A stretch of 64,000 nt of DNA from JBAXTE01 sp964653595. Lineage in GTDB: Bacteria > Bacteroidota > Bacteroidia > Bacteroidales > WCHB1-69. The stretch spans positions 1 to 64,000 of the forward strand of contig CAZZHH010000006.1 in the NCBI GenBank assembly GCA_964653595.1, given 5' to 3'. Positions 1 through 10,100 of the stretch are shown here, piece by piece. The notes beneath the pieces are model-generated. The model was not told the origin of the DNA. It made no database searches and saw only the letters and a program-made list of their open reading frames with translations. Each line of letters begins with the position of its first letter. Position 1 is the stretch's first letter. Made by a program: the position numbers and the translations under genes.

Positions 1-2
1 CC

Positions 3-161
3 ACCGTAGTGATCGACTCGGTTGGTACCCATTCAAGGGTTCTTGATGCAGGCGCAAATATAGTTCAAATCTCTTCTGAAGTCAATAGCGGGTTGAAAAA
101 AATTGACAGGAAGATATTAACTCTGATCCAAAAGTTATGTAGGAAATTGTGTAGGAAATAA
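3..161 (+). CDS. 3' end of an unidentified protein-coding gene (partial)
   Basis: Only one frame is open from the window edge to a TAA at 159-161, giving about 52 C-terminal residues that end in two Leu-Cys-Arg-Lys repeats. The start lies outside the window. A stem-loop follows directly, consistent with a real gene end. The residues contain a short amphipathic stretch (QISSEVNSGLKKIDRKI), but I recognise no family and assign no function. It could also be a chance open frame at the edge. Confidence 0.35.
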   Translation, partial: TVVIDSVGTHSRVLDAGANIVQISSEVNSGLKKIDRKILTLIQKLCRKLCRK

Positions 162-166
162 AGAAA

Positions 167-198
167 AAGGGTCTCAGAAAAATTCTTCTGAAACCCTT
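167..198. terminator. stem-loop terminator between the partial gene and tRNA-Asn
   Basis: AAGGGT followed by CTCAGAA pairs with TTCTGAA followed by ACCCTT across a very short loop. It lies 5 nt after the stop of the partial gene and just beyond the 3' end of the minus-strand tRNA, so it can serve convergent transcripts. Confidence 0.6.
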
Positions 199-211
199 GT
201 CTTTACTGGTG

Positions 212-285
212 CTCCCCCTTCAGGACTTGAACCTGAGACCCTCTGATTAACAGTCAGATGCTCTAACCAACTGAGCTAAGGAGGA
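212..285 (-). tRNA. tRNA-Asn (GTT)
   Basis: The minus strand folds into a full cloverleaf. The acceptor arms are TCCTCCT and AGGGGGA, with a D arm GCTC/GAGC, an anticodon stem TCTGA/TCAGA with loop CTGTTAA (anticodon GTT), and a T arm TCAGG/CCTGA. The discriminator base is G, as usual for Asn. The bases after it read CACCA rather than CCA, so the CCA end is not encoded directly after the discriminator. A TAACTTTG box lies about 53 nt upstream on the same strand. Confidence 0.95.
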
Positions 286-337
286 ATTTTTTCACAAAAT
301 CTCAATAATTTGTCGTTATTTTCAATTTTTGTGAGTG

Positions 338-345
338 CAAAGTTA
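338..345 (-). promoter_or_regulatory. -7 box (TAACTTTG) for tRNA-Asn
   Basis: Read on the minus strand this is TAACTTTG, a match to the Bacteroidota -7 consensus TAnnTTTG, placed just upstream of the tRNA. No clear -33 element was identified. Confidence 0.45.
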
Positions 346-367
346 GTAATAATTTCAGAATAAACAA

Positions 368-375
368 TATCTTTG
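368..375 (+). promoter_or_regulatory. -7 box (TATCTTTG) for the PfkB kinase gene
   Basis: TATCTTTG matches the Bacteroidota -7 consensus and lies about 60 nt before the ATG at 436. It overlaps an in-frame TTG at 373, which argues against that TTG being the start codon. Confidence 0.5.
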
Positions 376-435
376 CAAAAAAAAGAGCAAAAAAAATATT
401 ACATATTAATTATCAACTACTTTAATTTAGCTTTA

Positions 436-1428
436 ATGAAAAAAAAAGTACTGGGAATGGGTAACGCATTGGTAGATATCATGACCATTTTGACCACAAA
501 TGACGTTTTAACCCAATTTAACCTCCCAAAAGGGAGCATGCAACTGGTCGATCAAACGTTGTATTTAAACATTCAGGAACACACCAACCATTTGAAAAAG
601 CAACTTGCTTCGGGCGGTTCTGCTGCAAATACCATCCACGGCATTGCCAAACTGGGTATCGAAACCGGCTTTATAGGTAAAGTTGGGACGGATGAAATGG
701 GACAATTTTTTAAAGTCGATTTAACTTCCAATAATATTGCTCCTTTCCTAATTGAAAGCGATACTCCAAGCGGTGTAGCAACTGCTTTGGTAAGTCCTGA
801 TTCAGAACGTACTTTTGCTACTTTTTTGGGTGCTGCTTGCGAACTAGAGGCAAAAAACATTCAACACAATCATTTCAACAATTACGACATTTTTCACATT
901 GAGGGATACTTAGTTCAAAACCACGAATTGATTGAAACCGCGATAAAAACAGCCAAAACAAAAGAGATGAAAGTCTCTATTGATATGGCCAGTTACAACG
1001 TGGTTGAAACAAATCTGGACTTTTTGAAACGAATCATCAAAGATCATGTAGACATTATTTTTGCCAATGAAGAAGAGGCACGCGCATTTACAGGGATGGA
1101 ACCCGAAAAAGCAATTTTTGAGTTAGGTAAATATTGCGACATCGCCATTGTTAAAGTGGGAAGCAAAGGATCGTTGATCCTTAAAGATGGGGTTGTCACA
1201 ACCGTTGAAGGCAAAAAAGCAAATTGTATCGATACAACTGGCGCTGGTGACATCTATGCTTCTGGATTTTTATTCGGTCTTGCCAATAACCTACCAATAG
1301 ATGTTTGTGGAAAAATAGGCACCATTTTGGCCACCAAAGTAGTAGAAGTTATCGGACCAAAACTTTCGGATAATCAATGGATCGAAGCCAAAATTGAAAT
1401 TGAAAATATTTTAGACACACATAAATAG
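436..1428 (+). CDS. PfkB-family carbohydrate/nucleoside kinase, adenosine kinase-like
   Basis: This 330-aa cytoplasmic protein of the ribokinase/PfkB fold transfers phosphate from ATP to a sugar or nucleoside hydroxyl. The N-terminal segment MGNALVDIM and a glycine-rich GGSAANT stretch near residue 60 fit the substrate side. The PfkB signature DTTGAGD sits at residues 266-272, and the final Asp is the catalytic base. Overall length and pattern match proteins annotated as adenosine kinase in Bacteroidota. The frame is open back to a TTG at 373, but that codon overlaps a -7 promoter box, so I place the start at the ATG at 436. It is monocistronic, with a terminator after it. Substrate specificity (adenosine versus sugar) is inferred from overall similarity only. 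Confidence 0.85.
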   Translation: MKKKVLGMGNALVDIMTILTTNDVLTQFNLPKGSMQLVDQTLYLNIQEHTNHLKKQLASGGSAANTIHGIAKLGIETGFIGKVGTDEMGQFFKVDLTSNNIAPFLIESDTPSGVATALVSPDSERTFATFLGAACELEAKNIQHNHFNNYDIFHIEGYLVQNHELIETAIKTAKTKEMKVSIDMASYNVVETNLDFLKRIIKDHVDIIFANEEEARAFTGMEPEKAIFELGKYCDIAIVKVGSKGSLILKDGVVTTVEGKKANCIDTTGAGDIYASGFLFGLANNLPIDVCGKIGTILATKVVEVIGPKLSDNQWIEAKIEIENILDTHK

Positions 1429-1523
1429 TAGCTAAAAAACATGCGTTTTTTGTTCTTTCTTAATGTAAAACAAATAATACATAAAGAAATTAGCTCCGAA
1501 CCAAATGTATAAATCTGATAATC

Positions 1524-1562
1524 AGTCCTATTGAAAACAAACATTCGATAGGACTTTTTTTT
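1524..1562 (+). terminator. Rho-independent terminator after the PfkB kinase
   Basis: AGTCCTAT and ATAGGACT form a perfect 8-bp stem around a 16-nt loop, followed by a long T run. It lies about 95 nt after the kinase stop codon. Confidence 0.85.
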
Positions 1563-1689
1563 TGCCCGATTTAATACCCTTTTCGTTAATAATTTAAGGT
1601 ATTTTTCGATAATAAATTTCATTATATGATTCCTTTTTCATAATTTTACGGACTATAAAAATAAAAATCAATACGTATATTAATAGTTT

Positions 1690-3825
1690 ATGAAAGTTTA
1701 TCAAACAAGTGAAATTAGAAATTTAGCGCTTATAGGCGGTGCTAAATCTGGAAAAACAACTTTAGCAGAAGCCATGTTGTTTCAAGGCGGTGTGATTACT
1801 CGTAGAGGTTCAGTAGATGACAAAAACACTGTATCAGACTACCGTGAAATCGAATTAGAAAGAAAAAATTCAGTTACAGCAACAGTTTTATATTCAGAAT
1901 TCCAAGGCATTAAAATTAACATGATTGATTGCCCAGGATTTGATGATTTTATTGGAGAAGTAATTGGCTCATTAAGAGTTGCCGATACTGCTCTTATGGT
2001 TGTGAATGCTCAATCGGGGGTGGATGTTGGAACTGAGATTGACTGGCGTTGGACAAAAAAAATGGAAAAACCGGTAGTGTTTGTAGTAAACCAACTAGAT
2101 CACGATAAAGCAAACTTTGAGGAAGCTCTTCGTCAGTTAAAACATCATTTTGGACAATCCGTAACCGTAGTTCAATATCCAGTAAATGCAGGTACAGGTT
2201 TTGACAGTGTGATTGATTTGATGCAAATGAAGATGTTAAAATTCCCTGCAAACGGTGGCAAAGTAGAAGTTTTAGATATTCCTGCTGCTGAAAAAGCAAA
2301 AGCAGAAGAGTTACAAGGCATTTTAATGGAAAATGCTGCTGCAAACGACGAGTCGTTAATGGAAATATTCTTCGATAAAGGAGAACTAACAGAAGAAGAA
2401 ATTAGCCGAGGGATCAAAGCAGGTGTAATAAGTCGTGGATTATATCCTGTTTTCTGCGTTGCTGCTAAAACAGACCAAGGTACTGCTCGTTTGATGGAAA
2501 GCATTAAACAAATTTGCCCAGCTCCTAACGAAGTAGAAGGCATTAAAACTACCGATGGCAAAACTTTAAAATGCAATAGCAGTGAACCTACTTCCCTATT
2601 TGTTTTTAAAACATCAATCGAGCAACATTTAGGAGAGATGAGTTTGTTTAAAGTTGTAGCAGGCGAGATCAACGAATCTGCAGATTTAGTTAATTCGAAC
2701 ACTGACTCTAAAGAACGTATTACCCAAATTTTGGCTATTGCTGGTAAAAATAGAGAGAAAGTAGAAAAACTTTGTGCTGGAGATTTTGGTGCATTTATCA
2801 AACTAAAAAACACCAACTCTCAAAATACCCTTAACAGTCCTAAAGCTGGTGATATTAAAGTTGAGCCTACGGAATATCCTAATCCAAAATTTAGAACTGC
2901 TATCAAAGCAAAAAATAGCTCCGATGACGAAAAATTGGGTGCATTATTAAACGATCTTAAAAAACAAGACCCAACTTTAATTTTAGAGTATTCAAAAGAG
3001 TTAAAACAAATCCTTTTATCAGGTCAAGGGGAGCAACATATTAATTCTGCTAAATGGTACATTGAAAAAGCAAACAAGGTTGAAGTGGATCTTTATCCTC
3101 CTCGCATTCCTTACCGCGAGACTATCACTAAAAATGCAGAAGCGATGTATCGCCACAAAAAACAATCTGGTGGATCTGGACAGTTTGCAGAAGTTCACAT
3201 GTTAATCGAGCCTTGGTTCGAAGATAAACCAAAACAAACGAAATATCCAATCCGTGGAACCGAAGAATATCCATTAGCTTGGGGTGGTAAATTGGTATAT
3301 AATAACTGTATCGTTGGTGGTGCCATCGACGCTCGATTTATGCCAGCCATCCTGAAAGGGATCATGGAAAAAATGGAAGAAGGACCACTTACAGGTTCTT
3401 ATGCCCGTGATATCGTTGTAAACATATACGACGGTAAAATGCACCCAGTAGATTCAAATGAAATGGCATTTAAACTTGCCGGTAGAAATGCTTTTAGAGA
3501 AGCTTTCAAAAATGCTGGTCCTAAAATCTTGGAACCAATTTACAATCTTGAAACGATGGTTCCTGCAGATCGTATGGGCGATTGCATGACCGACCTTCAA
3601 GGACGTAGAGGTGTTGTTATGGGAATGGATAGCGACGGTGAATACCAAATTATTCGAGCAAAAGTTCCATTGGCTGAAATGAATAAATATTCTACCTCTT
3701 TAAGCTCTGTTACAAGTGGTAGGGGTTCTTATAATATGTCCTTTTCAGATTACCAACAAGTACCTGCGGATGTTCAAACAACGCTACTTAAAGCATACGA
3801 AGAATCACAACAAGACGACGAATAG
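1690..3825 (+). CDS. EF-G paralogue (EF-G2-like), translation elongation GTPase fold with altered GTPase motifs
   Basis: This 711-aa protein has the full EF-G domain order: GTP-binding domain (about 1-280), domains II-III, domain IV (about 475-600) and a C-terminal domain V. The P-loop GGAKSGKT is at 16-23. The switch II motif reads DCPGF at 80-84, where canonical EF-G has DTPGH, so the catalytic His is Phe84. The NKxD motif reads NQLD (134-137), and the usual ERGITI switch I is replaced by ERKNSVT. Domain IV keeps the family pattern, including MHPVDSNEMAFK with its tip-adjacent His. This is not the main translocase. It matches the EF-G2 class reported in Bacteroides as a translocation factor that works without GTP hydrolysis, important during nutrient limitation and gut colonisation. 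That functional link is inference from motif loss and length. It stands alone, with a strong terminator. Confidence 0.85.
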   Translation: MKVYQTSEIRNLALIGGAKSGKTTLAEAMLFQGGVITRRGSVDDKNTVSDYREIELERKNSVTATVLYSEFQGIKINMIDCPGFDDFIGEVIGSLRVADTALMVVNAQSGVDVGTEIDWRWTKKMEKPVVFVVNQLDHDKANFEEALRQLKHHFGQSVTVVQYPVNAGTGFDSVIDLMQMKMLKFPANGGKVEVLDIPAAEKAKAEELQGILMENAAANDESLMEIFFDKGELTEEEISRGIKAGVISRGLYPVFCVAAKTDQGTARLMESIKQICPAPNEVEGIKTTDGKTLKCNSSEPTSLFVFKTSIEQHLGEMSLFKVVAGEINESADLVNSNTDSKERITQILAIAGKNREKVEKLCAGDFGAFIKLKNTNSQNTLNSPKAGDIKVEPTEYPNPKFRTAIKAKNSSDDEKLGALLNDLKKQDPTLILEYSKELKQILLSGQGEQHINSAKWYIEKANKVEVDLYPPRIPYRETITKNAEAMYRHKKQSGGSGQFAEVHMLIEPWFEDKPKQTKYPIRGTEEYPLAWGGKLVYNNCIVGGAIDARFMPAILKGIMEKMEEGPLTGSYARDIVVNIYDGKMHPVDSNEMAFKLAGRNAFREAFKNAGPKILEPIYNLETMVPADRMGDCMTDLQGRRGVVMGMDSDGEYQIIRAKVPLAEMNKYSTSLSSVTSGRGSYNMSFSDYQQVPADVQTTLLKAYEESQQDDE

Positions 3826-3840
3826 TTTTCTTTTATAAAT

Positions 3841-3877
3841 AAAAAAAGGTTCAAGCTTCGGCTTGAACCTTTTTTTT
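3841..3877 (+). terminator. strong terminator after the EF-G paralogue
   Basis: A-tract, then GGTTCAAGC, a TTCG tetraloop, GCTTGAACC and a T-tract. The stem is perfect, and its A/T flanks would make it work in both directions. Confidence 0.95.
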
Positions 3878-4050
3878 GCACATTCAAATCCCCTAAAAAC
3901 TTTTTTATAAGTATTGCAAAAGACACAAAATCAAGGGATATAAATATATGTAGCTTTCTGAAATACATAGAACATCCTAAACATGTTACAAATGTAAAAT
4001 GGCCTTAATGGCAATCTATATTAGTCTCTAATAATATTATATCTATATTT

Positions 4051-4084
4051 AAAAAAAAAGACCAGAATATCCGGTCTTTTTTTA
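4051..4084 (-). terminator. terminator at the 3' end of the 2108-aa adhesin gene
   Basis: GACC and GGTC arms with A and T tracts on either side, 17 nt beyond the minus-strand stop codon. The symmetric A/T flanks make it potentially bidirectional. The stretch from 3878 to 4050 shows no gene. Confidence 0.75.
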
Positions 4085-4100
4085 TTCTTTGATTTATGCG

Positions 4101-7100
4101 TTACTTTACTATTTTCGTATTATAAAGTTTATTGTTAATGATCAGTTGTAAATTATAAACACCATCGCTCAAATGATATAAATCAAGGCTCATAACGTTA
4201 TTGACCAGCATGTTTTTCGAAATTTCTCCACATATCACTTTGCCTCCAATTGCATTATAGATACAGTACTGAAAATTGCCTGTTACCTCACCACTAAACG
4301 AAACATTAATTTTGTTTGTGAATGGGTTGGGGTAAACTAATAATTCATGTTCTGCTGCAGGCAAACAGTTAACAGCCATTAGATCCGAATAGCTGAACGC
4401 GCCGTTGTAATCGGTCTGTTTTAACCGGTAATAGGTGATTCCTGGATAAGGATGCTCATCAATTGTAGAATAGGAGATTGGATTATTTGAATTGCCAGCG
4501 CCATTAATCTTTTTAACCTCCATAAAATCAACTCCATTATTAGACTTCTCTACCGTAAAATAGTTGTTATTTATTTCTGAAGCGGTTTGCCAAGTTAAAA
4601 GTGCAAAGGCATCCTTACATTCGGCTTTAAAATAAAGGAGTTCTATCGGTAATGGGTTCTTTGTGCTGGCCCCTATACCCCAGTCGCTAAATCCACTAGT
4701 GACGCCGGTACGTTTAATTACTGGATTGGCTGTGGTTCCAGATGGTTCAACATGAGTTCCGTGAACTCCCCAAACTCCAGATGTTGGCCTTTTCAATGCC
4801 GTTAATTCGCAAAGAGAGTTGATTGTTTGGAATCCGTTTGGATATAAAGTAACGTTATATGTTCCTCCAGATAATCCGTTAGCTGGTGTAAATTGCCAAT
4901 ATGCTGGACCTCCTACAAGAGTAGTAGTAAACGCATTGCAACTGTTTATTGCAGGAATAGTGAAAGCGGTAGTTAAACCCATATCTTCGTTTTTCACCTC
5001 AGCCGTATGCGATCCACCTGTGGGTGAAGCAGTATATTCAATCAAAGCAGGCACATATTGAGTCGAAAGAGCGCTGTTTCCAACAGGGAATAACCCAGAG
5101 GCATCTCCTGAGTTGGTACCTGAAGCGAACCATCGTTTGAGCTTTCCAAACACAGCTCCAGAAGTATGGTTAAGGGTACCTCTGGAAGAGGTGGAAGTCC
5201 CAATCGCAAGGGTATAGCTTCCCGCATTGATATTCCCCTGATTCATCGTTAATGCATTAGAAACTATAAGATCTGAACCCAGTTGTAACCCGGATCCGCT
5301 GTTGTTGACTTGCATGTTGTAGAAATTAGTGCCACCACTTTGGATGGTTTGAGTGGATGCTCCGTTGAAGACTACCGTGCTGTTGGGACTGACGATAAAA
5401 GTAGAAAGATTTTTTAAATTTCCAGAAATACTGAGGGTTTTACCACTTGCTAAGGTTAAAGTACCATTGACTATGGTGAGATTTTTACACGATACATTGT
5501 CAACAATAGTAGGACCGTCTCCTATTCCACAGTTGTCGAGTACAAATACATTTGATGTGGAGGTAGGAGTGAAATCAGCACCAACGTACCCCGTAGCTGT
5601 CTTTTTCATCCAATTAAATTTGTTGGCGCCATTCCAATCAATGCTGTTGTATCCTGTCCAGAGATAATCGTCAGTGGCAATCCCTGCAATAGCTGGAATT
5701 CCGTTAACAGTATAATTAATTGCTGCTGTAGATTGACATCCATAATCATCTACAATCGTAAAATTACCACTATAGCTACCAGTGGTTAAACTAGGAGAAG
5801 GATTGAGAGCGTATATCAAAGGGTTTGTGCTCGTTGGACCAGTTGCGGTTGCATTCGATCCTAAGTTCCAATTTACATGATCTACCGGAACTTCATAAGA
5901 CCATGGGGATGGCATAAGGCTTCCATCTAATGCTAGCTCCCAATTGAAAATCCATCCATTATCTTCTCTCCAGCTATCGCAAACCTTTACTTTCCATGTT
6001 CCATTTAATGGGCAACCGATGAGCGACGAAAAATTTTGGAATGGGTGATAAAAATTTGATCTGTTTGCTACATCCGATTTATTTACTCTGTAATTTGGGA
6101 TAGAAGAATAATAAGTCATATTTGCAGCTTCGTATACATAAGCATTTCCAGATGCATAAGTATAGGCGGAGTTGTTCGACCAGCAGTAATCCCATCCGGT
6201 ACCAGGCAAGTTTACGGAAGCAGCACTATTACATGGATTTGTCGGATTGGAAATATCTGCAATACCAGGGGACCCAAAGCCGATTCTCGTATGACTTAAT
6301 CCTGACATGTGAGGCCAAGTATAAGAATTATTATCCAATCCTCCATCCAAAGAATCGAAGTAATCCTGTAAGATAATGGCAGAGGAACCATTCGGACATA
6401 CCAGAGAAATTTGCACATCCCCAATAAAGGAGTGCTCTAAATTCATCTTTAGATATAAAATGTCAGCAGCAGAAGTGATAGTGGAACCTATCGGGAAATC
6501 GGTGAAGGCAACTGTAGACTCGTAGCATCTGGTGGTACAATCAGGACCATCGGGGATAAATGTAGTGGCCCCCGAGCCCATACTTGCGGTAAAGGTGCTG
6601 GTATGAGGAGTAACCTGAATTTGTGATCCTGTACCTCCAATGCTTATTGGAGTAGAATTACCAGCACATCCGTTAATTGTAGCAGATATTGAATTAATAA
6701 CGGCATTTCCAGAAGAGCGTATCCTAAATGGATAACGGGCTTCGCATACATGTCCAGCATCTCCGATCTTAACAATTAACAAACCATCATATCCGGATGC
6801 TTGATTGATAGGATAATTTAATGGATTACTAGTATAATCTACTGGACCTAAACCATTATAGGCGTTAATCTGCCATTTGTAAGTAACATTTGTGCATGTT
6901 CCACAAGTAGGCGTTGCGTTAGCTTTAAGTGTTAAGGTGGTATTATTGCAGACATTAAAATAATAGATTCCGTTATCAAATTCTGGAATTGTAGAGGATC
7001 CTGTGAAGTTCAGTGCTGTGACGCAGGAGAGGTCGGGAGTATAAAAAGAAATGGGTCCTATCCATGAAGAGGATGTAGAGGTACATTTTGAGCGCACCCA

Positions 7101-10100
7101 AACGTGATAAGTAGTAAGCATTGTTAACCCAGTAATATTTGCAGTAGTAACACCTGCCGCAGTGGATCCGGTTGGTATAGTGGCTGCTGTTGGTGGGATG
7201 GAGCTGGAAGAACAATAATATTGATACCCACTTGCAGGCGGTGGAGAAGCAGCAGTCCAGTTCAACACAGCTGTAGTCTCTGTAATGTTGGACACGTTAA
7301 TATTTGTGGGTTGAGCACATAAGGAAGTTAATTCTAACCCAAAGTCATCTAAACTTAAATACCATGGTGTAATAGTAGCGTTCACCCGCACCGCAAAATA
7401 ATAAGTTCCGCTTACGCTAGGAGTAAAAGTACGGACCACCTGAGCATAATCTTTCGTGGTTGTAGTGGATGCAGTTACAAATGAAGATCCTAATTGAATT
7501 GCTCCGGTAGAATTTTGAGTAGTATTGTAGAACACATCACCAGTCCAGCCAGCATAGTTGTCTCCAGCCCACCAAAACGAGAAGTCGTAGGAAATTCCTG
7601 CGGTTAAACTAAAACCTAACGTCCAGATGTACTCATTTGTAGCAGAATAGGATTCCTTTATAAATTGCGTTCCATTATGTGCATCTGCATCATAAGTATT
7701 GTTCGAGTTATTTGTCGATTCCCATTCTCCACTTTCCTTATGCCAGCATGATGGTAGGGCAGGGATGGTTAATACTTCAAAATTTTCAGACCAAGGAAAT
7801 GTAGTAACTGCATTACAAGGAGTTGTAAAAGTAAATGGACCTGTCCAATTGCTGTATGTTGATGATCCACATTTGGATCTTACATAATAACTAAAGGTAT
7901 TCGAGGCAGTTAAACCAGTTAATGTATATGGGTTGTTAGTTGTTGCACTGATAGTTGTACCTGATCCCTGAACAAAACCTAATGGCCCATATTCAATATC
8001 CCAAGCTGTTGCCGATCCATTTTCTGTCCACGATAATTGAGCTTGGGTAGGTAAAATGTTAGTAGCCGTCAAAGCGGAAGGTTGTGGGCATGAAGGAATG
8101 GTTCGTACTATGAAATTATCGATGGTCAAATCATTGTCTGCATTGGAAACCGTTGATTCTCCGTATAAACCAATTTTTACGACTCCGGTATAAGCTGATA
8201 AATTTATGATTACAAGCTCTCCTGTGTTGGATATGTTATTATACACATTAGTAGAACCGCTGTTATTCCACAATCTTAAAGTATTAGCAGAAGTCCACGT
8301 GACTCCATTATCAGTGGAAATCACCACTGCAAATTTATCATCAGTCCCGGTTAAAGCTGGTGCATTTGTAGATCCATAAGCGGTAAGTGCAAGATTAAAT
8401 TCAAGCTGATAATTATGACTAGTGCCCAAATCTATGGATGGCGAAATCAACCAGTCTTTGTAAGATGTTCCATAAATGTTAAGTCTTGCAGCTCCAGTAT
8501 AGCCTACATTTGCAAATCCGTCTTCCGTCCAAGATGAAGAAGTTCCTGTTAAAGTAGACGGTGCTGCTAACAATCCTTGGGTTTGCGACCAGCAATTGGG
8601 AACAAATGTCGCAAAATTTTGGGTATATGTTGGGGTAAAAACTCCGCAGGCAGTAGTAAAAGAAACAGGACCTGTTCGCATACTGGTATCCCCTACAGTA
8701 CAGAATGCTCGAATATAAAAATCGTAGGTTGTAGAAGTACTTAATCCATTTAGCGTGTATGGTTTTGTGTTAGTGCTAACGATAGTTCCCGTACCTGGGG
8801 TAAACCCAGTGGGACCGTATTCAATAAGCCAATTTGTTGCCGAACCATTTTCTATCCAACTTAAAGATGCGGATGTCCCGGTGATTGATCCAGCAGCGAG
8901 TGTGTTAGGATAAAGGCACGATGGAATGTTTTGGATAGTAACATTGTCAATATACAAATAATAGCCATCAAGTCCGCCATTGGGAACATGAAAAGCAATA
9001 TAAACTGTGCCAGTGTACGCACTTAGATTGATGGTCATTTCCTGATATTCAGTATTGCTGTATGAGGTATTAGCCTTTAAAGTAGTAGTAAAGTTAGCAG
9101 GAGCTGTACCCGTAGTGGAAAGTAAAACTTCAAAGTCATTAGGCTCATAGCTCGATCTCACCCGATAATAAAATTTAAGTTCTTTATTAGTTCCTAACGT
9201 GATTGCTGGTGTGATGAGGTAGTCGTTGTTAACCCCTGCATTGTAATCGGTATACATCTCATACGACTGATTCCCTGCGTATGCATAGGAAGATGAAGTT
9301 TGAATTTGCCACTTTTCACTATCGGCATTTTGATCAATTACAGTCCAGCAAGGAAGAGTGCCACTCGTGGTTTCAAAAGTTTCCGTCCATGGGAAGGTAT
9401 TTACAACACCACAGGCACTTGAGAACTGATAAGGACCGGCCCAAGTACTATACCCAGAGCCTCCACAATTGGAGCGAACATATACAGAGTAGCTTGTGTT
9501 GGCTGTTAATCCGGTAATATTTGCTGAAACCACACCCGCTGCGGTTGTTCCACTTGCAGCAAGGCCTGTTGATCCACTTTCGGCAGCCCCACTGGTCCGA
9601 ACTTCGTATTGATACCCACCAGAAGGAGCAAAAGTTGGGGCTGTCCAAGAGTTCGTTGCAGTGGTTCCCGTAATAACAGATGAAGTGAGTGCGGTTGGGG
9701 AAAAGCATGTAGGCGGGGTAAAGGTATATGTCTGGCCAGTAGTGAAACTTTTTGCATTTGAATCGCTGGTAAATCTACATTTATCGGTATTAGCTGAGCC
9801 ATTATTTGGAGCAGCCCATGTTGGTACTCCTGAAACATCAGTAATAGAAATATTCTTATAATCAGTTCCACTGGTCCTTATACCAACATCAGGCTGATAT
9901 GACGTACCGGCTCCTGGTCCAGAATTTAATTTATATACAAATACAATAACACCTGTTGAAGTATTTAATCTGGCTTGAAAGTCAAAACTTTCTGTGACAC
10001 TATATCTTTTAACCTGTTTCCATTGAAATATAATTTCATTCCCCACTGTTTGCCATCTGATTTCGGTAGCAGATGTTGTATTAACTCGATCCAAATCGGC

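Noticed and set aside
2172..2816. 214-aa open frame on the minus strand inside the EF-G paralogue gene
   Set aside because: It is antisense to a well-supported gene, has no recognisable domain and is explained by the codon pattern of the plus-strand gene.
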